Assembly: GCF_029892095.1 (NCBI RefSeq)
Contig: NZ_JARZAE010000004.1
Location: 1,550,001-1,614,000, forward strand
Reading direction: 5' to 3'
DNA: 64,000 nucleotides
Source of the DNA: Kitasatospora sp. MAP12-44
GTDB lineage: Bacteria > Actinomycetota > Actinomycetes > Streptomycetales > Streptomycetaceae
Positions 18,702-26,677 of the stretch are shown here, piece by piece. The stretch's first letter is position 1; every line of letters begins with the position of its first letter. The position numbers were made by a program, and so were the translations under genes. Below the pieces are notes generated by a model. The model was not told the DNA's origin. It made no database searches and saw only the letters and a program-made list of their open reading frames with translations.

Positions 18702-19244
18702 TCAGTCGCGGCGGGTCCGCAGGCGCTCCAGGACGGCGCCGACGATGGCCTCCGGCGTGTCGGTGAGCGGCGCCACCCACGGCTGCTCGTCCGCCGACGG
18801 CTCCTCCAGGTCGGCGAACTGACTGTCCAGCAGCCCGGCCGGGAAGAAGTGCCCGTGCCGCTCGGACAGCCGCTTGGCGATGAGCTCCCGGCTTCCCCGC
18901 AGGTAGAGCAGCTGGACCTCCGGGCGCCCGTCGCGCAGGACGTCCCGGTAGGCCCGCTTGAGCGCGGAGCAGGCCACCACCGCCGACTCGCCCGCGCGCA
19001 GCCGCTCGTCCATCCAGTGCGCGACCGCCCGCAGCCAGGGCCCGCGCTCCTGGTCGGTCAGCCGGTGGCCGGCGGCCATCCTCGCGCGGGACTGCGGCGC
19101 ATGGAGGTCGTCGGCATCCTCGAACGGCCATCCGAGGCGCGCCGCCAGCAGCGAACCCACCGTGCTCTTCCCCGCGCCGGAAACGCCCAGGACCACGATG
19201 ACGGTCGGCCGGTACGCCACAGGTTCCACATGGTCGCTCTGCAC
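18702..19244 (-). CDS. gntK: Gluconokinase
   Basis: This 180-residue protein has a Walker A P-loop (LGVSGAGKSTVG, residues about 19-30) and the gluconokinase signatures FEDADDLHAP, GHRLTDQER and VACSALKRAYRD. It phosphorylates gluconate to 6-phosphogluconate for the pentose phosphate pathway. Length and motif spacing match the GntK family. No gluconate permease is adjacent, but upstream genes for possible sugar oxidases (GMC, SDR) could supply gluconate. Confidence 0.92.
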   Translation of the reverse strand: MQSDHVEPVAYRPTVIVVLGVSGAGKSTVGSLLAARLGWPFEDADDLHAPQSRARMAAGHRLTDQERGPWLRAVAHWMDERLRAGESAVVACSALKRAYRDVLRDGRPEVQLLYLRGSRELIAKRLSERHGHFFPAGLLDSQFADLEEPSADEQPWVAPLTDTPEAIVGAVLERLRTRRD

Positions 19245-19455
19245 TGAGCCGTCCTCACCTCGCTGGCCGCGAACGTTCAGGTTATCCGGCGCCGGGGCCG
19301 CGGTGAATGCGGCGGATCAGCGCGGCTTGCTGCCATCATCGAGCCGGAAGCCGGGCACTGGCCCGCACCACCCGACCGTCGCCGCTCTCCCACCGCGCCG
19401 CGCGCGTCCGCTCCGAGAGCCGACACCCACCAGCGAGACGGCACCGAGGAGCACC

Positions 19456-20799
19456 TTGACGTCAACGAACGAGCCGACCGCGGACGCTGCGGCGGACGCC
19501 CTGCTCGCGGACCCGTTCGGCCCGCTGCGCACCAAGGGCTACCTGGTACTCCTCGTCATCGCCGCCGTGCTGGGCGTCTTCCTGTCGGCCGGCGCCTACG
19601 GCTTCCTCCAACTGGTCGACGAGCTCCAGCGGACCTTCTACACCACCCTGCCGAAGTCGCTCGGCTTCGTCGGGGCGCCCCCGTGGTGGCCGCTGCCGCT
19701 GCTCGGGACGGCCGGCCTGCTGGTCGCCCTGACCGTCCAGTACCTGCCGGGCAACGGCGGCCACCAGCCGGCCGAGGGGCTCAAGACCAAGGGCGGCGCA
19801 GCCACCGTGGCCGAACTCCCCGGCATCCTGCTGGCGGCGGTGGCCTCGCTCGCGCTCGGCGCCGTGATCGGACCGGAGGCCCCGCTGATCGCGCTCGGCG
19901 GCGGCCTGGCGCTCTGCGCCTTCCGCCTGCTGAAGCCCGACGCCGACGCCAGGACCCAGGCGGTGGTGGCGGCCTCCGGCAGCTTCGCCGCCATCAGCGC
20001 GCTGCTCGGCTCACCGCTGCTCGGCGCGTTCCTGCTGATGGAGGCGTCCGGGCTCGGCGGACCGATGCTCGGCATCGTCCTGCTGCCCGGCCTGCTGGCC
20101 GCCGGTGTCGGATCGCTGATCTTCATCGGCCTCGGCTCCTGGACCGGGCTCAGCGCCGGCTCGCTGGTCATCCCGAGCCTGCCCGCGGTGAGCCGGCCCG
20201 ATGTCGGCCAGTTCGGCTGGGCGCTGGTCATCGGCGTCGCAGCGGCCTTCCTCGGCATCGGCATCCAGCGCCTGGCACTGCGCCTGCAGCCGCAGGTGAA
20301 CCGCAAGCGGCTGGTGCTGACCCCGCTGATGGGCCTGGTCACGGCGGGCGCCGCCATCGCCTACGCCGAGGCCACCGGGCACGGCTCGTCCGACGTGCTG
20401 TTCTCCGGCCAGAGCGACCTGCCCCAACTCCTGCTCCACACCAGCGGCTACACCGCGGGTGCGCTGACCCTGCTGATCGCCTGCAAGGGCATCGCCTACT
20501 GCGTCTGCCTGTCGGCCTTCCGCGGCGGGCCGATCTTCCCCGCGCTGTTCCTGGGCGCCGCCGGCGGACTCGCGCTGTCGCACCTGCCGGGACTCCCCTT
20601 CATCGCGGGCGCCGCGATGGGCATGGGGGCGATGTCGGTGGCGATGCTCAAGCTGCCGATGACCTCGGTCCTGCTGGCCACCCTGCTGCTGGGGGCGGAC
20701 GGCGTGACCGTCATGCCGCTGGTGATCGTGGCGGTCGTGGTCTGCCACGTCACGGCCTCACGGCTGGTCCCGGCCCCGTCGGGCCCGCAGCCGACCTGA
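19456..20799 (+). CDS. ClC-family chloride channel/antiporter
   Basis: This 447-residue membrane protein starts at TTG 19456, after GAGGAG. ClC hallmarks are present in modified form: GNGGHQP in place of GSGIP, GPEAPLIALGGG in place of GREGP, and FRGGPIFPALFLGA in place of GxFxP. The divergent first motif places it in the large bacterial ClC subgroup of less studied members. It moves chloride or a similar anion across the cytoplasmic membrane, either passively or in exchange for protons. The stop is seven bases from the convergent regulator gene. Confidence 0.87.
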   Translation: MTSTNEPTADAAADALLADPFGPLRTKGYLVLLVIAAVLGVFLSAGAYGFLQLVDELQRTFYTTLPKSLGFVGAPPWWPLPLLGTAGLLVALTVQYLPGNGGHQPAEGLKTKGGAATVAELPGILLAAVASLALGAVIGPEAPLIALGGGLALCAFRLLKPDADARTQAVVAASGSFAAISALLGSPLLGAFLLMEASGLGGPMLGIVLLPGLLAAGVGSLIFIGLGSWTGLSAGSLVIPSLPAVSRPDVGQFGWALVIGVAAAFLGIGIQRLALRLQPQVNRKRLVLTPLMGLVTAGAAIAYAEATGHGSSDVLFSGQSDLPQLLLHTSGYTAGALTLLIACKGIAYCVCLSAFRGGPIFPALFLGAAGGLALSHLPGLPFIAGAAMGMGAMSVAMLKLPMTSVLLATLLLGADGVTVMPLVIVAVVVCHVTASRLVPAPSGPQPT

Positions 20800-20806
20800 C
20801 GGTCCT

Positions 20807-21664
20807 TCAGGCTCGCTCGTCCACGACCGCGTCGCTGGTCCAACTGGCCAGCAGCCGCAGCGACTCGGCCGAGGGCGAGCCCGGCTCCGCGTGGTAGACG
20901 ACCAGCATCTGATCCGGATCGGCCGGCACCAGCAGTGTCTCGTAGGTGAGGGTCAGCCCGCCGACCAGGCCGTGGTGGAGCTGCTTGACGCCGTAGCACT
21001 TCTCCCGGACGTCGTGGGCGGCCCAGAGGCGTCGGAAGTCCTCGCTCTTCATCGACAACTCGCCGACCAGCGAAGCAAGTTGGGGATCGTCCGGGTAGTA
21101 GCCCGCGTCCACCCGCAGGGCGGCCACCACGTCGGCGGCCTTGCCCTCCCAGTCGTCGTACAGCTCGCGGGAGTCGGCGCAGAGGAAGAGCTGCCAGGCC
21201 ACGTTGCGCTGCTCCGGGCGCATCGCGGCGAAGTCGCCGAGGAGGGCGCAGGCGAGCCGGTTCCAGCCGATCACGTCCATCCGCCGCCCGATGACGTACG
21301 CCGGGACGTCCGTCATCGCGTCGAGGAGCTGCTGCAGCGCAGGCCGCATCCGCTGCCGGCGCGCGAAGTTGCGCGAGCGCCGCTGCACCGGCTTGGTCAG
21401 CTGGCTCAGGTGCTCGCGCTCGGCCTGGGTCAGCCGCAGCGCGCCCGCGATCGCGTCCAGCACGGCGGTGGAGACGTTCTCGCCGTGCCCCTGTTCGAGC
21501 CGCGTGTAGTACGCGACGCTCACGCCCGCGAGTTGCGCCAGCTCCTCGCGCCGCAGCCCGGGCACCCGGCGCCGCCCGCCGTGGTGGGAGATCCCCACGT
21601 CCTGCGGCTGCAGCCGGGCGCGGCGCGAGCGCAGGAACTCGCTCAATTCGGTGCGCTGGTCCAT
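20807..21664 (-). CDS. XRE-family regulator with MmyB-like ligand domain
   Basis: This 285-residue protein starts at ATG 21664. Residues about 30-90 form a helix-turn-helix (RREELAQLAGVSVAYYTRLEQG). Residues about 110-270 match the PAS-like MmyB ligand-binding domain common in streptomycetes (AYVIGRRMDVIGWNRLACALLGDF, ending in a PDQMLVVYHAEPGSPSAESLRLLASW-type tail, quoted in part). Such proteins usually repress a divergent oxidoreductase gene, and here an alcohol dehydrogenase lies 100 bases away in the opposite direction, so that gene is the probable target. Confidence 0.88.
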   Translation of the reverse strand: MDQRTELSEFLRSRRARLQPQDVGISHHGGRRRVPGLRREELAQLAGVSVAYYTRLEQGHGENVSTAVLDAIAGALRLTQAEREHLSQLTKPVQRRSRNFARRQRMRPALQQLLDAMTDVPAYVIGRRMDVIGWNRLACALLGDFAAMRPEQRNVAWQLFLCADSRELYDDWEGKAADVVAALRVDAGYYPDDPQLASLVGELSMKSEDFRRLWAAHDVREKCYGVKQLHHGLVGGLTLTYETLLVPADPDQMLVVYHAEPGSPSAESLRLLASWTSDAVVDERA

Positions 21665-21764
21665 GGCAGCAAGTATGAAGGTACTTCTGCCAGTGGTAGG
21701 AACGGCGGTCGTACGTTGACGGAGGAGCTGGCTACCACCACCGGAAGCAGGCACGCTGGACGGC

Positions 21765-22817
21765 ATGACCACTACGAACGTCCCCGCCTACGCAGCCCCC
21801 GCACCCAAGGCACCGCTGGAGCGGACCACGATCCCCCGTCGGGCGCTCGGTGAGCACGACATCCTGATCGCGGTCGCGTTCGCGGGCATCTGCCACTCCG
21901 ACATCCACCAGGTCAACAACGGTTGGGGCGAGGGCACCTTCCCGATGGTCCCCGGCCATGAGATCGCGGGTGTGGTCGCCGAGGTCGGCCCCGGCGTCAC
22001 CCGGCACGCGGTCGGCGACCGGGTCGGCGTCGGCTGCTTCGTCGACTCCTGCCGTGAGTGCGAGAACTGCCTCGCCGGTCTGCAGCAGTACTGCACCGGC
22101 CAGCTCGGCGCGGTGATGACCTACAACGGCACCGGCCGTGACGGGCAGCCCACCTACGGCGGCTACTCCACCCAGCTGGTGGTGGACGAGGGCTACGCGC
22201 TGCGGATCCCCGCCGCCATCCCGCTGGACGCGGCCGCGCCGCTGCTCTGCGCCGGCATCACGCTGTACTCCCCGCTCGCCCACTGGGGTGCCGGCCCCGG
22301 CAAGAAGGTGGCGGTGGTCGGCCTCGGCGGGCTCGGGCACCTGGGAGTGAAGCTCGCGCACGCCAAGGGCGCCGAGGTCACCGTGCTCAGCCAGTCGCTG
22401 CGCAAGCAGGAGGACGGGTTCAAGCTCGGCGCGGACCACTACTACGCCACCTCCAACCCGGAGACCTTCGAGCGCCTCGCGGGGACCTTCGACCTGATCC
22501 TGAACACCGTCTCCGCCGACCTCGACCTCAACGCCTACCTCGGCCTGCTGAAGACCGACGGCACCCTGGTCCAGATCGGCGTCCCCGAGAACCCCACGGT
22601 GGTCTCGCCCTTCGCCCTCATCGGCGGCCGCAGGTCGCTGGCCGGCTCGATGATCGGCGGCCTCCCGGAGACCCAGGAGATGCTCGACTTCTGCGCGGAG
22701 CACGGCATCGGCACGGAGATCGAGCTGATCAGCGCCGACCGGATCAACGAGGCGTATGCGCGGGTGGTCGCCAGCGACGTCCGCTACCGCTTCGTCATCG
22801 ACACCTCCACCATCTGA
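21765..22817 (+). CDS. Zinc-dependent NAD(P) alcohol dehydrogenase (YahK/CAD-like)
   Basis: This 350-residue medium-chain dehydrogenase has the catalytic zinc residues in GICHSDIHQ and PGHEIAGVV, four structural zinc cysteines in [15 protein letters not shown], and the coenzyme motif [13 protein letters not shown]. It best fits the cinnamyl-alcohol/YahK-type aldehyde reductases that use NADPH on broad aldehydes. It is divergent from the XRE regulator, which probably controls it. A hairpin follows 18 bases after the stop. Confidence 0.9.
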   Translation: MTTTNVPAYAAPAPKAPLERTTIPRRALGEHDILIAVAFAGICHSDIHQVNNGWGEGTFPMVPGHEIAGVVAEVGPGVTRHAVGDRVGVGCFVDSCRECENCLAGLQQYCTGQLGAVMTYNGTGRDGQPTYGGYSTQLVVDEGYALRIPAAIPLDAAAPLLCAGITLYSPLAHWGAGPGKKVAVVGLGGLGHLGVKLAHAKGAEVTVLSQSLRKQEDGFKLGADHYYATSNPETFERLAGTFDLILNTVSADLDLNAYLGLLKTDGTLVQIGVPENPTVVSPFALIGGRRSLAGSMIGGLPETQEMLDFCAEHGIGTEIELISADRINEAYARVVASDVRYRFVIDTSTI

Positions 22818-22834
22818 TCCACCATCACGACGGC

Positions 22835-22865
22835 GCCAGCTCCTACCCTTCGGGGCAGAGCTGGC
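22835..22865 (+). terminator. Terminator after the alcohol dehydrogenase gene
   Basis: An 8-base stem (GCCAGCTC at 22835-22842 with GAGCTGGC at 22858-22865) encloses a short inner CCC-TTC-GGG hairpin and is followed by GTTTGT. Its position 18 bases after the stop supports a terminator. Confidence 0.7.
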
Positions 22866-22889
22866 GTTTGTCGTATCGGGGCTGCTCAG

Positions 22890-22920
22890 GCGGTCATGCG
22901 GTCAAGCGGTCAAGCGGTCA
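22890..22920. repeat. Four tandem copies of an 8-base unit
   Basis: GCGGTCAW occurs four times in direct tandem from 22890 to 22920, running into the last codons and stop of the minus-strand gene that ends at 22910. It may be slippage-prone; no function is evident. Confidence 0.75.
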
Positions 22921-23530
22921 GCTGACGGCCCTGCTCGAAGAAGGCCAGCACACCGTCCACGCCGCCGAGTTCGCCAATCTTGGCCACCGCGCCGAACGGC
23001 GCGTTCCAGAACGGCCCCCGCCGCTGGACGTGCGGGCCGACGTAGGCGTACGGCTCGGCGCTGAAGTCGTCGCCCGGGGAGACCCCGTAGTTGACCGCCC
23101 CGACGCTCACGCCCAGGTCGAAGTGCTCGGGCCAGATGACCGGATCCGCCCCGGCGAACATCCGGCGCAGCGCGGCGTCGCCGAGCGCGAAACCCTGGGC
23201 GATCAGGTGCGCGGCCTGCGGATCGGCTTCGATCACGTCCTCAAGGCCGACGCCGGAGCCCTCCTGGTAGAGCCCGGCCGGCGCACCGCCGGTGACCCCG
23301 ATCGCCGCCGCCAGATCGGCGCAGGTGGCCCGCTCCAGGAAGAGCCGCTGCCCGCCTGCCACCAGGTCCGCCCCGACGACCTGCGCGTGCGGCTCGGCCC
23401 GGGTGGCGAAGCCGCCCAGGGCCGCACGCAGCCTGATCGTGCCACTGGCTCGGAACTGCGGCCCTGCCAGCACCAGTTCGGCGACGGCGTGCAGCGCGCG
23501 GCGGGTGCGTACAAGCGTTTCGATGTCCAT
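22910..23530 (-). CDS. Conserved-looking protein of unknown function
   Basis: This 206-residue soluble protein starts at ATG 23530 (MDIETLVRTRRALHAVAEL). No signal peptide or membrane helix is seen, and I do not recognise the family. The C-terminal half has a tidy beta pattern with several Tyr/Gly/Pro motifs (VNYGVSPGDDF, AYVGPHVQRRGPFWN). It is divergent from a TetR gene, with a strong palindrome in the shared gap, so it is probably controlled by that regulator. Confidence 0.65.
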   Translation of the reverse strand: MDIETLVRTRRALHAVAELVLAGPQFRASGTIRLRAALGGFATRAEPHAQVVGADLVAGGQRLFLERATCADLAAAIGVTGGAPAGLYQEGSGVGLEDVIEADPQAAHLIAQGFALGDAALRRMFAGADPVIWPEHFDLGVSVGAVNYGVSPGDDFSAEPYAYVGPHVQRRGPFWNAPFGAVAKIGELGGVDGVLAFFEQGRQLTA

Positions 23531-23633
23531 AGCGGCATGCTCTCGCGCAGCCCGCCCAGGACCCGCGCTCGGCGCGCTGTTCTCCCCCCTGCTTCCCCGC
23601 TTCCCGCCGCTTCCCGCCGCTGTAACGCCGTCG

Positions 23634-23658
23634 ATTTGCCTAAAGGTATTAGGCAAAT
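23634..23658. promoter_or_regulatory. Probable TetR operator
   Basis: A perfect 10-base inverted repeat, ATTTGCCTAA (23634-23643) and TTAGGCAAAT (23649-23658), with a 5-base spacer, lies 33 bases before the TetR gene and 104 bases from the divergent gene. It is unusually AT-rich for the region, as expected of a promoter-overlapping operator for the adjacent regulator. Confidence 0.75.
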
Positions 23659-23691
23659 ACATAATCAGTTCTGTCGAACGAGAGGCAGGCT

Positions 23692-24261
23692 ATGGCACGC
23701 GCAGGACTGACCACGGAACGCCTCACCCAGGCGGGGGCGGAACTGGCCGACGAGGTCGGCTTCGAGCAGGTGACCGCCTCGGCGCTGGCCAGACGGTTCG
23801 ACGTCAAGGTCGCGAGCCTCTACTCGCACCTGAAGAGCTCTCAGGACCTCAAGACCAGGATCGCCCTGCTCGCCCTGGAGGAACTCGCCGACCGGGCCGC
23901 CGACGCACTGGCCGGGCGGGCCGGCAAGGACGCCCTGACCGCCCTGGCCAACGTCTACCGCGACTACGCCCACGAGCATCCCGGCCGCTACGCCGCGGCG
24001 CAGCTCAGGCTCGACCCGCAGACGGCGGCCGCCAGCGCCGGCGTCCGGCATGCCCAGATGACCCGGGCGATCCTGCGCGGCTACGACCTGACGGAGCCGG
24101 ACCAGACCCACGCGGTCCGGCTGCTGGGGAGCGTCTTCCACGGCTACGTGACGCTGGAGATGGGCGGAGGGTTCAGCCACAGCGCCCCCGACACCCAGGA
24201 GACCTGGTCACGCACCCTGGACGCGCTCGACGCCCTGCTGCGGAACTGGCCCGCGCCCTGA
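23692..24261 (+). CDS. TetR/AcrR-family repressor
   Basis: This 189-residue protein has an N-terminal helix-turn-helix (GFEQVTASALARRFDVKVASLYSHLKS, quoted here only as the segment from GFEQVT to LYSHLK) and an all-helical C-terminal domain of the WHG type (HGYVTLEMGGGF). It probably binds the palindrome at 23634-23658 and controls itself, the downstream SGNH hydrolase 64 bases away and the divergent unknown gene. The inducer cannot be inferred. Confidence 0.88.
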   Translation: MARAGLTTERLTQAGAELADEVGFEQVTASALARRFDVKVASLYSHLKSSQDLKTRIALLALEELADRAADALAGRAGKDALTALANVYRDYAHEHPGRYAAAQLRLDPQTAAASAGVRHAQMTRAILRGYDLTEPDQTHAVRLLGSVFHGYVTLEMGGGFSHSAPDTQETWSRTLDALDALLRNWPAP

Positions 24262-24325
24262 AGCACCCCGGACCAGCGTCCCGGACCAGCATCACGGACC
24301 GCTCTCTGATCACCAAGTGGGGACC

Positions 24326-25525
24326 ATGCACACCATCAAGCTCGACTGGATCACCACGCCGTTCACCGCGGACATCCTGCGCGGCGCCCTCGAACTGGAG
24401 CGCACCGCACGCGGAGTGCTGCCGCACCGGCTGCCCGCCCGGGCCCGCGCCCAGTGCTCCGACGGACAGCTCGCCATGGCGCAGGCCCAGCCCTCCGGCG
24501 TACGGCTGGCCTTCCGGACCCGCGCGACCGCCATCGAACTGGACACCCTGCCCACCAAGCGGGTCTACCTGGGCGCCCCACCCCGCCCGGACGGCGTCTA
24601 CGACCTGCTCATCGACGGCCGCCTCGCCGCGCAGGCCGGCGCAACCGGCGGCAACACCCTCACCATCGACATGACCACCGGCTCCGCCGACACCACGCCC
24701 GGCCCGGTCGCCACCCTGCGCTTCACCGACCTGCCCGACGCCACCAAGGACGTCGAGATCTGGCTGCCGCACAACGAGAGCACCGAACTCGTCGCCCTGC
24801 GCACCGACGCCCCGGTCGAGCCCGTACCGGACCGGGGCCGCAAAGTCTGGCTGCACCACGGCAGTTCGATCAGCCACGGCTCCGACGCCGCGAGCCCGTC
24901 CACCACCTGGCCCGCGCTCGCCGCCGCCCTCGGCGGTGTGGAACTGATCAACCTCGGCCTGGGCGGCAGCGCCCTGCTCGACCCGTTCACCGCCCGCGCC
25001 ATGCGTGACACCCCCGCCGACCTGATCAGCGTCAAGATCGGCATCAACCTGGTCAACACCGACCTGATGCGCCTGCGCGCCTTCACCCCCGCCGTCCACG
25101 GCTTCCTCGACACCATCCGCGAGGGCCACCCCCGCACACCGCTGCTTGTCGTCTCGCCGATCCTGTGCCCGATCCACGAGGACACGCCCGGCCCCAGCGC
25201 CCCGGACCTCACTGCCCTCAGCGCCGGACGACTGCTCTTCCGGGCCACGGGCGATCCGGCGGAGCGCGCGAGCGGGAAGCTGACCCTGCGCGTGATCCGG
25301 GAGGAGCTGGTCCGGATCACGGCGCAGCGTTCGGCCGAGGACCCGAACCTGCACTACCTCGACGGCCACCGCCTCTACGGCCCGTCCGACTCCGCCGACC
25401 TCCCGCTGCCCGACCAGCTCCACCCGGACGCCGCGACCCACCGCCGCATCGGCGAACGCTTCGCCGGCCTGGCCTTCACCGCCGCCGGCCCCTTCCCGCC
25501 CTCCGGCGAACCTGCACCGCGTTAG
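24326..25525 (+). CDS. SGNH/GDSL-type hydrolase, cytoplasmic
   Basis: This 399-residue protein starts at ATG 24326; a GTG at 24317 would add three residues. Residues about 1-165 are a beta-sandwich accessory region. The SGNH domain follows, with HHGSSISHG (nucleophile serine block), LGLGGSALLD (glycine block), IGINLVN (block III-like) and DQLHPDAATH (catalytic Asp-x-x-His). Family members are esterases, lipases or carbohydrate deacetylases. With no signal peptide it probably acts in the cytoplasm. It follows the TetR gene and is likely co-regulated. Confidence 0.8.
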   Translation: MHTIKLDWITTPFTADILRGALELERTARGVLPHRLPARARAQCSDGQLAMAQAQPSGVRLAFRTRATAIELDTLPTKRVYLGAPPRPDGVYDLLIDGRLAAQAGATGGNTLTIDMTTGSADTTPGPVATLRFTDLPDATKDVEIWLPHNESTELVALRTDAPVEPVPDRGRKVWLHHGSSISHGSDAASPSTTWPALAAALGGVELINLGLGGSALLDPFTARAMRDTPADLISVKIGINLVNTDLMRLRAFTPAVHGFLDTIREGHPRTPLLVVSPILCPIHEDTPGPSAPDLTALSAGRLLFRATGDPAERASGKLTLRVIREELVRITAQRSAEDPNLHYLDGHRLYGPSDSADLPLPDQLHPDAATHRRIGERFAGLAFTAAGPFPPSGEPAPR

Positions 25526-25599
25526 CCGGCGCGCCCTACCCTGGAGGGGACGGCGGCGTCTGTCCCGGTTCTCTCGGTTGTCTGGGTGAGGAGCGTGCG

Positions 25600-26388
25600 G
25601 TGAGCGAGTACTCGGAGCAGCCGGGCTATCCGGCGGTGAACACGCAGGTCAACCATGTCGAGCCGGTGCCGCGGCGGATCCGCGCGGTGCTGGCGGGCGA
25701 GACCGTCCTGGACACGACACAGGCCCGCTACGTCTGGGAGGTGCCCTACTACCCCCAGTACTACATCCCGCTGGCCGACGTCCGCGCCGACCTGCTGGTG
25801 GCGGACGGGGGCGATGCGGGCGACCCTCAGGAGAGCCCTCGGGGCAGGGTCGAGCGCTACGGGCTGCGAGCGGGCGGCGCCGATCGGCCGGGCGCGGCCA
25901 GGGTGCTGCGGGAGTCGCCGATCGCCGCTCTCAGCGGGACGGCGCGCTTCGACTGGGACGCCCTCGACGCCTGGTACGAGGAGGACGAGCAGGTCTTCGT
26001 CCACCCGCGCAACCCGTATGTGCGGGTGGACGCGCTGCGTTCGACCCGTACGATCCGCGTCGAGCGCGACGGCGCGGTGCTCGCCGAGTCCTCGTCGCCG
26101 GTGATGGTCTTCGAGACCGGTCTGCCGACGCGCTACTACCTCAACCGCACCGATGTCGACTTCACCCGTCTGGTCCCCAGCGACACCGTCACCGCCTGCC
26201 CGTACAAGGGGACGACCACCGGCTACTGGAGCGCCCGGGTCGGCGAGCGGCTGCACCCGGACGTCGCCTGGTGCTACGACTTCCCCACCGCGCCACTGCT
26301 GCCCATCGCCGGCCTGATCGCGTTCTACAACGAGCGGGTCGACCTCTTCATCGACGGCCACCGGATCGAGCGCCCGAAGAGGCGGTAG
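25600..26388 (+). CDS. Double DUF427 domain protein
   Basis: This 262-residue protein starts at GTG 25600, six bases after GTGAGGAG. Two DUF427 units are visible. The first (residues about 22-75) begins RIRAVLAGETVLDTTQARYV; the second (about 145-255) contains RYYLNRTDVDF, CPYKGTTTGYWS and YNERVDLFIDG. DUF427 proteins are small beta-tent proteins of unknown biochemical role, common in actinobacteria. It is monocistronic, convergent with the small membrane protein gene. Confidence 0.8.
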   Translation: MSEYSEQPGYPAVNTQVNHVEPVPRRIRAVLAGETVLDTTQARYVWEVPYYPQYYIPLADVRADLLVADGGDAGDPQESPRGRVERYGLRAGGADRPGAARVLRESPIAALSGTARFDWDALDAWYEEDEQVFVHPRNPYVRVDALRSTRTIRVERDGAVLAESSSPVMVFETGLPTRYYLNRTDVDFTRLVPSDTVTACPYKGTTTGYWSARVGERLHPDVAWCYDFPTAPLLPIAGLIAFYNERVDLFIDGHRIERPKRR

Positions 26389-26406
26389 GTGGGGAGTCGG
26401 ATCGGC

Positions 26407-26664
26407 TCACTGGTCCGGCGGCGGCTCGGGCAGCTGGATCGGGCGCAGCCGCGCCCAGCCGGCGAAGACCGCGGCGCCCAGCAGTATGGCGATGCCCACC
26501 CAGAGGTTGACGTTCACCCCGCCGGCCCGGTCCAGGTCGTGGCGCGAGGTGACGGTGGCGCCCATGACGGTCAGCACGGTGCCGTACACGCCGAAGAGCA
26601 GCGCGAGGATCCAGCGCAGATCGAAGAGCCCCGCCTGGCGGCGCGCGGACTGCGGGTCGGTCAT
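26407..26664 (-). CDS. Small two-helix membrane protein paired with the symporter
   Basis: This 85-residue protein starts at ATG 26664, after GAGGAAGG; its start is 13 bases after the symporter stop, so the two share an operon. Two hydrophobic helices (about 18-42 and 52-73) are joined by a short loop with RHDLDRAGG. Many sodium:solute symporters are followed or preceded by a small two-helix partner, so an accessory or stabilising role is plausible but unproven. Confidence 0.7.
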   Translation of the reverse strand: MTDPQSARRQAGLFDLRWILALLFGVYGTVLTVMGATVTSRHDLDRAGGVNVNLWVGIAILLGAAVFAGWARLRPIQLPEPPPDQ

Positions 26665-26677
26665 GGCACGGCCTTCC

